From Phorcus lineatus (Eukaryota > Mollusca > Gastropoda > Trochida > Trochidae): a stretch of DNA of 64,000 bases. The position numbers and the translations under genes were made by a program. Positions 37,030 through 46,456 of the stretch are shown here, one piece after another (position 1 is the first letter of the stretch; each line of letters begins with the position of its first letter). The DNA is taken from assembly GCA_921293015.1 (NCBI GenBank), contig OV121091.1, forward strand, positions 35,448,839 through 35,512,838. Reading direction: 5' to 3'. The notes under the pieces were generated by a model that was not told the origin of the DNA, made no database searches, and saw only the letters and a list, made by a program, of their open reading frames with translations.

Positions 37030-37937
37030 TTATGAAATATCAAATCGATCAGATTTCATTATGTATTGATGAATAGAGTTCAATAATATAATGGAATCAT
37101 TTAATGAGAGCGATGTGCATCCCCGTAGAACCGTTTTAATACCAAATCCTTTCAGATAAAAGAATGATTTCTGTCTTAATTCTATGTACTTATGGCATGT
37201 GAAGAAATAGTGGACAGCGTATTCGACTGGGTGACCACAGGAGCAGGCCGGGCTTTCGATGATATGTCTGTTAAACTTATCAGCGTTCAAGTCACTACAG
37301 TGGAGCCTGGGGCGAGAGTGGATGATCTGGCAAATTCTTGGACCATAGTTAAGATCGAAAGTAGTAGTTTTATTGCCAGGTCCTTGAACTGAATTTCTGA
37401 AACCGGATAATGTAGCAATACTTTGAACGTCAGGAGTAAAGGAATTCCACAGTTTTATTGTTTCAGGTAAAAACGATCTTGCATATAACGCTGTCCTACA
37501 TTTGACAGTTCGGACGGATGAATTTTTTCTGAGGTTGTAGTTATTGTTAGGTGTTGTAGGTAGAAGATTACATAGATATTGAGGCGCAATATTATTCTTC
37601 ATTTTGTAGAACGTTGTCAATTTAGATATATTTCTACGCTCCGATAGGGGTTTTTGATTAGTTTCTTCATAAATACTGTTATGGCTTGTCCCGCGGACTG
37701 CTCCACAAATTGATCTCAATGCGTCTAGATTCAAGTTTTCGAGTAAAATGCACTGTTGTTTGGTGCAATTATCCCAAATGTGGCCGCAATAGTCAAAAGT
37801 TGGCAAGATGAAAGATTTATAAATAATATCCAAACTTTTGCGTGATAAACGATATTTTAGACTTCTTAAGCAGTTTATCAAAGGGCTAATTTTATTGATA
37901 ATCGAGTTTATGTGAATATCCCAGTGACAATTATTTT
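37030..37937 (-). pseudogene. Old CR1-like LINE polyprotein, C-terminal portion
   Basis: The frame holds HWDIHINSI, INCLRSLKYRLSRKSLDIIY, FILPTFDYCGHIWDNC and DALRSICGAVRGTSH, all matched by the young LINE (INCLRSLKYRLNRLSLKTMY, FILPIFDYCDTIWDNC). Near the end is a Cys-His module, CSCGHPVEYAVHYFFTC. The frame is open but the element is split and 5'-truncated, so no enzyme can be made. The frame continues upstream into 42108-41956 once the young LINE is discounted. Confidence 0.85.
37927..37937. repeat. Left target-site duplication of the young LINE
   Basis: ACAATTATTTT here is repeated exactly at 41956-41966 on the other side of the young LINE. Confidence 0.85.
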
Positions 37938-40900
37938 TGTCAATCTCCTTTCACTAAACTCAATGAAAGTCGTCTAAATGAGAATTGTATATCTGAATTA
38001 TGTATATATAACTAATATGAATCATTTACTACACTAGTTATTCATTGGTGTTATTATATCCATGAGGGATTTTGTTTTTGTTCCCTTTTTCTTTTGACAG
38101 ATTATGAAGATAATCTGCCTTTTCCTCTTTTACTTTTCTTTTCTTTATCTATCTATTCCATTCATGTTCGTTTTAAACCTTTTCATGTATGTTTACAAAT
38201 CAACGTGCGTCGCGTCCGCTCCAAACATGTGCCTTCATATGTCTACACTGTCTATTTTGCATTTTGGTACCATTCATTTATTTCATTTCACTCCAAATGT
38301 TTCTAAAATGACTATTCCTCACAAATTAAATACTCTCATTCTGCAGCCACGCCCACTGCATCCTATCTATTAAATGTTTTTGTAAGACAGTCAGATGGGG
38401 GTTGACATAACTCAGTATAGAATTGCAGTTGGGCTGTTTGCTGCATCTACCGCTAGGAGAAACAGTCGCCGCTTCGATAGATTTACTTGCTTTTGTATAG
38501 TACTGTGCCTTTGCTTAGGGGTACGTTACTTCTTAATCATATCTTTGTTACTAATCTGCTGTGGTGATGTTCACCCTCATCCAGGCCCTGATCTTTGCAT
38601 AATTCACTTAATAATTCGTAGTTTAAGGGACAAAACTGATTTACTTGCAGCAGAGTATAGTCACTACGATGTTATCTGTTTATCTGAGACTTGGCTAAGC
38701 CCCGTTGTGTTAAATGATTCTATTCTTTTACCAGGTTTTCATCCACCACTTCGTAAAGATAGACCAACAAGGGGAGGAGGGGTTGCAATTTATCTTAAAA
38801 ATAATTTGTATTTTAATCATTTAACTGATCTTAATGTTCCAGATTTAGAAGCTATTTGGGTTGAAGTTAACACAAACAACAATAAATTTCTCATTGGCAC
38901 CTTCTACAGAGCTGACTTAAGCAATCGATATTGGGATATGATCGATGATTCGATTGCAATGGCTGTTAATAGAAATATAAGATTGTTCATACTGGGCGAC
39001 TTTAATGCCAATATGCTCAGTTCTAGTAACAATAAGATAAAAAATCTCCTAATACTTTATGACCTTGTTCAGATTATAAATGAACCTACAAGAATTACTC
39101 AAAACACTAGCACTTTATTAGATATTATTCTTACATCTTCATTAGATGTTGTACATAATTCGGGTGTTCTTACTCCGATCTGCAGTGATCATTGTCCGGT
39201 TTTCGTTACATTACAACTCGGAAAGCAACCCAAATATGCATTTAAGAGGACCATCTATGACTATAACCGTGCAGACTATGATGGGCTAAATGATAGTATA
39301 CTTACTACTGATTGGGACTATCTGTTTAATGATGATATAAACAGTTCTGCTACCGCGTTTACTAACACTCTTACTGACCTTATCAATGAATATATTCCAA
39401 ACAAAGAAGTTGTTATAAGACCTAGAGACTGTATTTGGATGAACGGATATCTGAGGAAATTAATGAGAAAAAGAAACCGCCTACATAAAATTGCTAAAAG
39501 AAAGAATGATACTCACCATTGGGATCGATTTAAAGTCGCCAGAAATAAAGTCATTTCTGAAGTTAGAATGGCTAAAAGGGATTATGATTCAAAACTTGAT
39601 GACATTATCAACACTGAGAGAGGGACAAAGTCGTGGTGGCGCCTAGTTAATAAGCATATTAAGAAAAATAGAAATTCAGGTAAGCAGTTCCCACCTATCA
39701 CTAATAATGGTTTCGTTTTAGAAAACGCAGAAGATATTGCAAATGTTTTTAATGATTATTTCACAGAACAAGCCCAAGTCGACGAACCTGATATCGATCC
39801 ACCTCCCCCCACTTGCAGTGAAATCAAATTAGATTATTTACATTTAACTGAAAGCGAAGTTTATGATATCTTGCTTTCTTTAAATACTAGAAAAGCCAAG
39901 GGTGCAGATAACATTAGTAACAAACTACTGAAAGTTCTAGCTCGGTCTCTTTATAAACCCATTACAAAGCTTTTTAATTTATCCTTGAAATTGTCCCAAT
40001 ACCCTGTTATTTGGAAATATTCAACAGTCGTGCCTCTTCACAAGAAAGGAAGCATTCATGATTTTAATAATTACAGACCAATAGCGTTAACTTCCTGTTT
40101 GGCCAAAGTATTCGAAAAATGCATATTCAAGCATGTATACAATTTCTTTATAGACAATGAAATAATATCTAAACACCAGTCTGGTTTTAAAACTGGAGAC
40201 TCGACAGTTTATCAATTAACGGAACTTTACCATGTGATATCAAACGCCATGGAGGATGGTAAAGAAGTCAGAGCTATTTTTTGTGATATTAGTAAAGCTT
40301 TCGATCGTGTTTGGCATGCCGGCTTATTAGTAAAACTTGAATCCATTGGAATCACCGGAAGTCTTTTACAGTGGTTTAAGAATTATCTTAGCGATAGAAA
40401 ACAATCGGTTGTGATAAATGGTCATAAATCAAACACAAAATCAATATTTGCTGGTGTTCCCCAAGGCTCTGTCTTGGGGCCACTACTATTTCTTGTTTAT
40501 ATAAATGATTTAACAGACGGTTTGGTAAGGTAAGTAATGTAAAACTCTTTGCAGATGACACTTCTCTATACCTTGTTATAGAAGATCCTTTCCAGACTCA
40601 GACCCTGCTAAACAGTGATTTAAAACAAATTTCAAACTGGGCTAACAGGTGGCAGGTTAAATTCAGTCCTGAAAAGACTGAAGCGATGTTATTTTCAAAA
40701 AAAGGTAATGCAAGTCCGAAACTTCCATTAACGCTAAACAATACTTTAATTCATGAAGTCAGTGAACATAAACATCTCGGTCTAACTCTACAAGAAGATG
40801 GAAAATGGCAGCATCATGTTGAAAATATACTGCGCAAAGCAAGTCCACTTATCAATTGTCTGAGAAGTTTGAAATATAGACTAAATCGATTATCCCTTAA

Positions 40901-41955
40901 AACTATGTATAGATCATTTATTTTGCCCATCTTTGACTATTGTGATACCATCTGGGACAATTGCACTAAAGAGCAAGCTATTATGTTAGAAAAATTGCAT
41001 TTAGACGCTCTGAGGACCATCTCAGGTGCAGTTAAGGGCACAAGTCACCAAAAACTATATACTGAAACAGGCTTGTCTTCGTTAATGGAAAGGCGCCACT
41101 TTCACAAATTATGTATGTTCTATAAAATGGTGTATGGATTAACTCCACAATATCTGTCGATATGGGTTCCACCTAACGTTTCTGATGTAAGCAGTTATAA
41201 TTTACGAAATTCCGTAAATCTACGAGGCACTTCTGGGCGTTTGTCTCATTTTAATAACTCTTTTCTTCCATCAACTGTTAATGCTTGGAACGCGCTGGAT
41301 ACCACCATTAGAAATGCAGCCTCACTGGCACAATTTAAAACTTTGATTTCATGTGACAGGACTTTATCTCCTACATTTAAATATTATACATCTTATGGTC
41401 CAAGGCGAAGTCAAATTCTTCTCTGCCGCATGCGCCTCGGTTGTAGCGATCTCAATTCACATTTGTTTGATAGAGGGTTATCAGTAAATCGCGTCTGTTC
41501 TTGTGGAAACATTAGGGAGGATCCTTTTCATTACTTCTTTAAATGCCCATTATATGATAGATTCCGATCAAATCAATACTTTTTTAAAAACGATATAACA
41601 TTAAAATCTATCTTGAGCGGCGACAAATCCTTGTCACAGAGTGCTAACGAATCCCTAATAATATCTGTATATCATTTCATAAATGATACCAACCGATTTT
41701 CATAACTCTTTTATTAAATCTGTACCAAATGCAAAAGTAGACAATGCTTAATATGATTTTGAGTTTTGTAAAATAATTGAAAATATATATTTCCACCAAT
41801 GTATTTGATATCTTAATCGTTTCTTGCTTGTTTCAGGAGAAGCATTTATATAGGCATTTGCTGCCTGTTTGCTAATCCTTTTTCCTTTTTGTATATATAT
41901 ATATTCTGAATGTTGTGTATTATATGTTTTATGGAAATAAAATACTGTTTAAATC
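37938..41955 (+). mobile_element. Young CR1-like LINE, about 4.0 kb, possibly full length
   Basis: It is bounded by an exact 11-bp duplication. It has a 457-bp leader, one long endonuclease/RT frame (38395-41705, one frameshift) and a 250-bp 3' UTR ending ...ATGGAAATAAAATACTGTTTAAATC. The insertion interrupts the older LINE of the same family in the opposite direction. There is no separate ORF1, so a short 5' truncation cannot be excluded, though the leader and the complete N-terminus argue for near full length. Confidence 0.85.
38395..41705 (+). pseudogene. LINE endonuclease/reverse transcriptase, one frameshift from intact
   Basis: The first frame (712 residues) starts with a hydrophobic stretch and GDVHPHPGP. 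An APE-type endonuclease follows (about residues 70-275) with SETW (E98), FYR, GDFNAN (D202) and SDHCP (D265, H266). The asparagine usual in the first motif (LNIRSL) is I73 here. The RT domain follows with NNYRPIALTS, FCDISKAFDRVW and GVPQGSVLGPLLF. A five-base duplication, GTAAG twice at 40525-40534, throws the frame just before FADDTSLY (40548 on); it then stays open to 41705 through HKHLGLTL, INCLRSLKYRL and a C-terminal VCSCGNIREDPFHYFFKC module. Such enzymes nick target DNA and copy the element's RNA in place. Family call is strong; the clade (CR1/Jockey group) is by motif only. Confidence 0.9.
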
Positions 41956-41966
41956 ACAATTATTTT
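41956..41966. repeat. Right target-site duplication of the young LINE
   Basis: This is an exact copy of 37927-37937. Confidence 0.85.
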
Positions 41967-42108
41967 GAAGAGTCAGACCTAAATGCTTATAGTGTTCTAC
42001 TTCCTGAATGTTTTCTCCGTCCATTGTGAGATTCGGTTGAATGTTTCGGTTTATCTTTCTACTAAACTGAATTGATTTCGTTTTTTTAGGATTAAATGAC
42101 ACTTTCCA
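41956..42108 (-). pseudogene. Old CR1-like LINE polyprotein, upstream piece
   Basis: Read from 42108 down, the frame gives WKVSFNPKKTKSIQFSRK, then MDGENIQEVEHYKHLGLTLQ. The young LINE has WQVKFSPEKTEAMLFSKK and SEHKHLGLTLQ at the same place (about 40650-40790). Joining at the duplicated ACAATTATTTT continues directly into NNCHWDIHINS at 37937, without a frame change. The piece stops abruptly at 42108 next to a run of T. Confidence 0.85.
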
Positions 42109-42130
42109 TTTTTTTTTTTTTTTTTTTTTT
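42109..42130. repeat. Homopolymer T(22)
   Basis: A 22-base run of T, read as A(22) on the strand of the old LINE, lies exactly at that element's 5' truncation point. Confidence 0.95.
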
Positions 42131-43412
42131 GGAGTTACTATTTATGTAGAAGTAAGAATTATTTCTTATATGTGTAAAATGTTTGCATATGGAAATCAAT
42201 AAATAACAATTCACTATGAAAAGTATACTTAATATCTGAAAAGTTAATTACATTGAAATTTAATTCTTCATTTTCGCTTATTTGACTCAAGTTAGGTTAA
42301 TTGAGCATAATTACTATCTGTATCAACACAAAACAATAATCTCTTTTGGTATGAATTACTAACACTTACAAGGTACAATGAAGGAAATAGTCTCGTGATG
42401 CTAAAAGAAAGTTTCAAAAATCAAAGACAACAAACTCTGATCCTTATAATTATTGTTCATTATGGAAACTTGATAAGTGTTACCTTTTTCCCTCATTTTC
42501 TTCCTGGACCGTGACATTGAAAGTTTTTATACGAACGATGCATAAATCGGAAAGTTACTTAATCTTTTGAGTTTGTATATGAAAAGTTTTTAAATATATG
42601 AATTTAATTTTTTTTTATAATACTCGAACAGTTAACATTTTGTGTTGTCGTGAATAATTAGACCAGATGTCTAGCTGGGTCTACTTATCAAAGCAACGTG
42701 TCACTGTGTCGCGTCTCTACTCGGACTTGCGCGTAAATTCGCGTACAATCACATTAACTTCCTCTCTGTAATTTTATGTATATCTATCGCACGATATCAT
42801 TATATACTTATGCAATAATGAATTGACTGGAGTAAAATGTTTTATTGCTCTTCGGTCACACTATATGGTCAACATTTTGACACATTTTTTTTCTGTACCG
42901 TTTTTAATAGTTTCCGTTATAGCGGTTTGTGAAATTAACAAAGAAATATTTGATTTGATTTATTTATTATCTGTTCATGATTCAATATTTTAAGAATATT
43001 TTTATGTGGATGGATTATTTACTACGCTGCAAGAAGAGTCATATAATGGCATCGTCTCTACTCCGTGCTGCGACGTTAGTGACGGGAGTGGCAAACAATT
43101 AATTTAACTGATTTAAACAATATTTAATTTCCATGAAACATATATTACACATCATTCAGAATATATATATTCAAAAAGGAAAAAGGATTAGCAAACAGGC
43201 AGCAAATGCATATATAAACGCTTCTCCTGAAACAAACATGAAACGATTAAGATATCAAGTACATTGGTGGAAATATATATTTGCAATTATTCTTACTAAA
43301 ATCAAATTCATATTAAGCATTGTCAACCTTTGCATTTGGTACAGATTTAATAAAAGAGCTATAAAAATCGGTTGGTATCATTTATGAAATGATATACAGA
43401 TATTAGGTGAAC
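42131..43412. other. Interior of the 11-kb element, unannotated
   Basis: This AT-rich DNA lies between the old LINE and the transposase gene. A short frame at 43133-43387 (84 residues, basic and hydrophobic) resembles no family I know and is not called a gene. Confidence 0.4.
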
Positions 43413-43521
43413 GGACAAAATCCCCAATGGACAAAATCCCCAAGGACAAAAACTCCAAGGACAAAATCCCCAGTGGACATAATCCGCAGCCCTATAACAA
43501 CAAAATGGACAAAATCCCCAA
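43413..43521. repeat. GGACAAAATCCCC short tandem repeats
   Basis: Six units of GGACAAAATCCCCAA(T), some degenerate (GGACAAAAACTCCAA, GGACATAATCCGCAG), lie 320 bp upstream of the transposase start. The last unit is set apart by CCTATAACAACAAAAT. They could be transposase-binding or promoter-proximal repeats, or the eroded end of a separate MULE that brought the gene. Confidence 0.85.
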
Positions 43522-43838
43522 GGTGATTAAAAATGCTTTGTTTTCTTTACTAATCAACTTTGTCTTTAATCAAAGGTATTAGTTACTGAGAAGTTTGAGA
43601 AATTGTTGTTTTGACAAATGGCTGTTTTTAATCACTGGTAGTAAATGTTGTTTTGATAAATGCTTTCTTTGATCACAAGTATTAGTTTATTGAGAATTAT
43701 TGTTTTGATAACATTATAATTTTTTTCTTTGATCAGTAAAAGTAAGCCACTCATCAATCTCATCTTATTTAGAATAACCTCTGATCATGTAGCTTGTGTG
43801 ATGACTTTACTGATATAAATACTATTGGAAATTGACAT

Positions 43839-44975
43839 ATGTACTGTAGTACCACTATGGAGATTCTCAAGAGTAACAAGGGTGGCGTTAAGCTGGCCCT
43901 AGATGGATATATGTACACCAAGAAGAGTGCCTCCAAGTCTACCATGCGTTGGGATTGTTCTGCTAAGAAGTCGTTTAAGTGCTCAGCAATATTGAAGACA
44001 AATCTGTCCTTCGAAGATCCAGAGTTGACAAAGGACCATTGCCATCCTTCAGATCAAACAGCTGTTGATGTTGCCAAATTTAAACGCAAACTTAAATCTC
44101 AAGCTCCTACTGCCTTAGCTAAACCAGCAAAGGTTCTTTCGAATGCTCTTTTGCAAGAATCTGACGAAGTCCGTGCAGAGATGGGATCAATTGCTAGTGC
44201 CAAACGCAATATTCGTCGACACAAGTCAGCTTCATATCCTCCCGATCCATCATCACTTGCTGATTTGACCTTTCCAGAACCTTGGACTACCACTGGCGGA
44301 GAAAGTTCAGAGGAATTCTTATTCTACGATAGCCCGACAGGTTCACCACAGCGAGTTACTGTATTTGGAACTGAAGAGTCCTTGCGTCATCTAGCAGCTT
44401 CGTCTACTTGGTACTTAGATGGTTGCTTTTCCATTTCACCCAAGTTCTACCGACAAGTCTACTGTATCCGTACTGAACTAGATGGCGATAATGCTGTAAC
44501 ATGTGTATATGCTTTCTTGTCCAGTAAGACACAGGCATCATATGAGGAACTGTTTCATGCCATAGACAATAAATGTGAGGAACTAGGTTTCAGTGTTGAT
44601 CCCTCTAAAGTTGTGATGGATTTTGAAGTTGCTGTCATGAACGCTGTGAAAGCTGTCTTTGGTCCTCAAGTGGAAATTCAAGGATGTTTCTTTCATCTCA
44701 CCCAGGCCACTTGGAGGAAGATCGGTGAGCTTGGACTGACAACTGCCTATAAAGGAAATGAACATGTTAAACATTTCTGTGGTATGCTTGACAGCCTTGC
44801 CTTTCTACCCCCTGACGATGTGAGTGAGGGCATTTCTTACCTGAAGGAGAATACCCCTGAGGGTCTTGATGAACTCGTGACATATTTTGATGCAACCTAT
44901 GTGACTGGTTCTTTTAGAAGGATTCAGCGCCCAACCAGAAACAATGAGGATATATCGTTTTTAAAAAAGTATTGA
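43839..44975 (+). CDS. MULE-type transposase with FLYWCH zinc finger, C-terminally truncated
   Basis: This would be the enzyme that cuts and joins ends of a Mutator-like DNA transposon. Of 378 residues, about 15-70 form a FLYWCH finger (GYMYTKKS, W38, C40, C48, H67, H69), a DNA-binding module frequent in animal MULEs. After a basic linker comes the MULE DDE core at about 188-300: LDGCF (D194), VVMDFE (D261) and the family's C-x2-H in QGCFFHLTQ (C283, H286), then YVTGSFRRIQRP (354-365). The region expected to hold the third acidic residue (the NN-E-WN-F type motif) is missing or reduced to NNEDISFLKKY, so the enzyme is probably inactive. The start could be the ATG at 43839 or the one at 43857. 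It lies between the inverted arms and may be their transposase. No intron is evident. Confidence 0.85.
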   Translation: MYCSTTMEILKSNKGGVKLALDGYMYTKKSASKSTMRWDCSAKKSFKCSAILKTNLSFEDPELTKDHCHPSDQTAVDVAKFKRKLKSQAPTALAKPAKVLSNALLQESDEVRAEMGSIASAKRNIRRHKSASYPPDPSSLADLTFPEPWTTTGGESSEEFLFYDSPTGSPQRVTVFGTEESLRHLAASSTWYLDGCFSISPKFYRQVYCIRTELDGDNAVTCVYAFLSSKTQASYEELFHAIDNKCEELGFSVDPSKVVMDFEVAVMNAVKAVFGPQVEIQGCFFHLTQATWRKIGELGLTTAYKGNEHVKHFCGMLDSLAFLPPDDVSEGISYLKENTPEGLDELVTYFDATYVTGSFRRIQRPTRNNEDISFLKKY

Positions 44976-45120
44976 TTTGATCGGAATCCATCATAAAGTG
45001 GCAACAGGCAGGATTTGCTGACAACAATAAGTGGACTTTGCGTAGTATATTTTCAATATGATGCTGTCATTTTCGATTTTCATTTTCCAATTTCATCTGT
45101 ATAAATATGCTTCTATACTT

Positions 45121-46112
45121 AATTTGACGTAAAGACGACCTATGAGCCCTTCACAATCTGAGAATCGACCTCTATACCCCTCAGTTTGATATATAATTGA
45201 GCTATGAGCCCTTCACAATCTAGAAATCGATCCCTATACACCCTCAGTTTGACATTTAGGAGAGTTGTGAGCCCTTCACAAACTGGGAATCGACCCCTAT
45301 ACCCCTTCAGTTTGACTAATAGGCGAGCGGTGAGCCCTTCGCAATCTAGGAATCGGCCCCTGTACTCCCTCAGTTTGACATATAGGCGAGTTGTGAACTC
45401 TTCACAATCTGAGAATAGACCTCTATACTCAGTCAGTTTGATTTATAGGCGAGCTATGAGCCCTTCACAATCTAGGAATCGATCCTTATACTCCCTCATT
45501 TGATATATAGGCGAGTTGTGAGGCCTTCACAATCTAGGAATCGGCCCCTATATTCCCTCAGTTTGACATAAAGACGATCTATGAGCCCTTCACAATCTGA
45601 GAATCGATCCCTATACTCCGTCAGTTTGACATAAAGCCGATATGTGAGCCCTTCACAATCTGGGAATCGACTCCTATACCGCCCAGTTTGACTTATAGGC
45701 GAGCGGTGAGCCCTTTACAATCTAAGAATCGGCCCCTGTACTCCCTCAGTTTGACATATAGGCGAGTTGTGAGCCCTTTACAACCTGAGAATTGACCCCT
45801 ATATTCTGTCAGTTTAAATAAAGGTGAGCTATGAGCCCTTAACAATCTAGGAATCGGCCCCTATACTGCGTCAGTTTGGTTTATAGGTGAGCTGTGAGCC
45901 TTTCACAATCTAAGAATCGACTGCTATACCCTCTCAGTTTAAATAAAGGTGAGCTATGAGCCCTTCACAATCTAGGAATCAACTAAGTTTGACATAAAGA
46001 CGAGCTGAGAGTCCATTACAATCTGGGAATCGGCCCCCATACACCCTCATTTTGAGAAAGAGACAAGCTGATTGCTCATCACAACCTAGGAATCGATCCC
46101 TATACTTGCTTA
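45121..46112 (-). repeat. 63-bp tandem array, about 15-16 units, inverted
   Basis: The unit is the reverse complement of the left array (GAGCCCTTCACAATCTGAGA, ATCGACCTCTATACCCCTCA, GTTTGATATATA...). One unit near 45985 is shortened. Frames across the array stay open only because the period is 63. Confidence 0.95.
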
Positions 46113-46180
46113 ATAGAGAAACCTTAATAAGCTAGATAATTCCTACTTTATAATGATGAAAATACTACTAAAACACAAAT

Positions 46181-46290
46181 TCCTAGATTGTGATCATTCC
46201 CAGATTGTTCAGGTCGCACAATCTGCAGATTGTTTAAACAATCTAGGAATTCGAACAATCTGCAGATTGTGATATACCCCAGATTGTTCG
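46181..46290. promoter_or_regulatory. Palindromic motif cluster at right end
   Basis: ACAATCTGCAGATTGT is seen at 46218-46233 and 46255-46270, with ATTCCTAGATTGTG and CAATCTAGGAATTCG around them, mirroring 35279-35428. One palindrome fewer than the left end. Confidence 0.6.
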
Positions 46291-46456
46291 TAACATATAG
46301 ACCTATTCAAATCCTTGGCTAAATATTATTTTGCTTTGTGTTAAACTTAAACTGTTAAATTACTTGACACAAATCCCTGTTGCTAATATACACAAATATT
46401 AAGATTATTTTCAATGTGGAAGTAGACAACTTCAATAGTTGCATCCGAAAAAAATA

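Larger units (their letters stand above)
36829..37937 (-). mobile_element. Old CR1-like LINE, 3' part (interrupted)
   Basis: This is the 3' half of an older minus-strand LINE. Coding sequence runs 37937 down to 37030, then a 3' UTR of about 200 bp ends near GTTTAAATCA at 36829. The young LINE ends in the same GTTTAAATC. The 5' part of this old copy continues at 42108-41956, beyond the young insertion. Confidence 0.85.
35267..46299. mobile_element. 11-kb foldback-type element with satellite-filled terminal inverted repeats
   Basis: The two ends (35267-36680 and 45121-46299) are inverted copies of each other. Each starts near TATATGTT, continues through a cluster of ACAATCTGCAGATTGT palindromes, crosses a shared spacer (GAATTGTCTAGTTTATT versus GAATTATCTAGCTTATT), and enters a 63-bp tandem array. 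Between them lie a MULE transposase gene and two nested LINEs. Long inverted ends built of tandem repeats are known in foldback elements and in some MULE, Galileo and Phantom-type transposons. No clean target-site duplication could be read at the outer edges. Whether the MULE gene is this element's own transposase is likely but unproven. Confidence 0.7.
45121..46299 (-). repeat. Right terminal inverted arm
   Basis: Read inward on the minus strand, the arm has palindromes at 46255 and 46218, the spacer, then the 63-bp array. It mirrors the left arm unit for unit at the outer end and diverges at the inner edge. Confidence 0.8.

Noticed and set aside
38094-38373. Two overlapping short frames as a LINE ORF1
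   Set aside because: They are AT-driven and hydrophobic, have no RNA-binding or zinc-knuckle motif, and lie in the 5' leader of the young LINE.
43133-43387. 84-residue accessory gene upstream of the MULE transposase
   Set aside because: No recognisable domain and low-complexity AT-rich composition; not enough to call it a gene.
45204-45503. 99-residue repeated protein (PSQSRNRSLYTLSL type)
   Set aside because: It is the translation of the 63-bp array; the frame is open only because the period is divisible by three.
35258-46308. 9-bp target-site duplication around the 11-kb element
   Set aside because: AAGGACGTG on the left and GACCTATTC on the right do not match. The exact outer edges may be misplaced or the duplication eroded.
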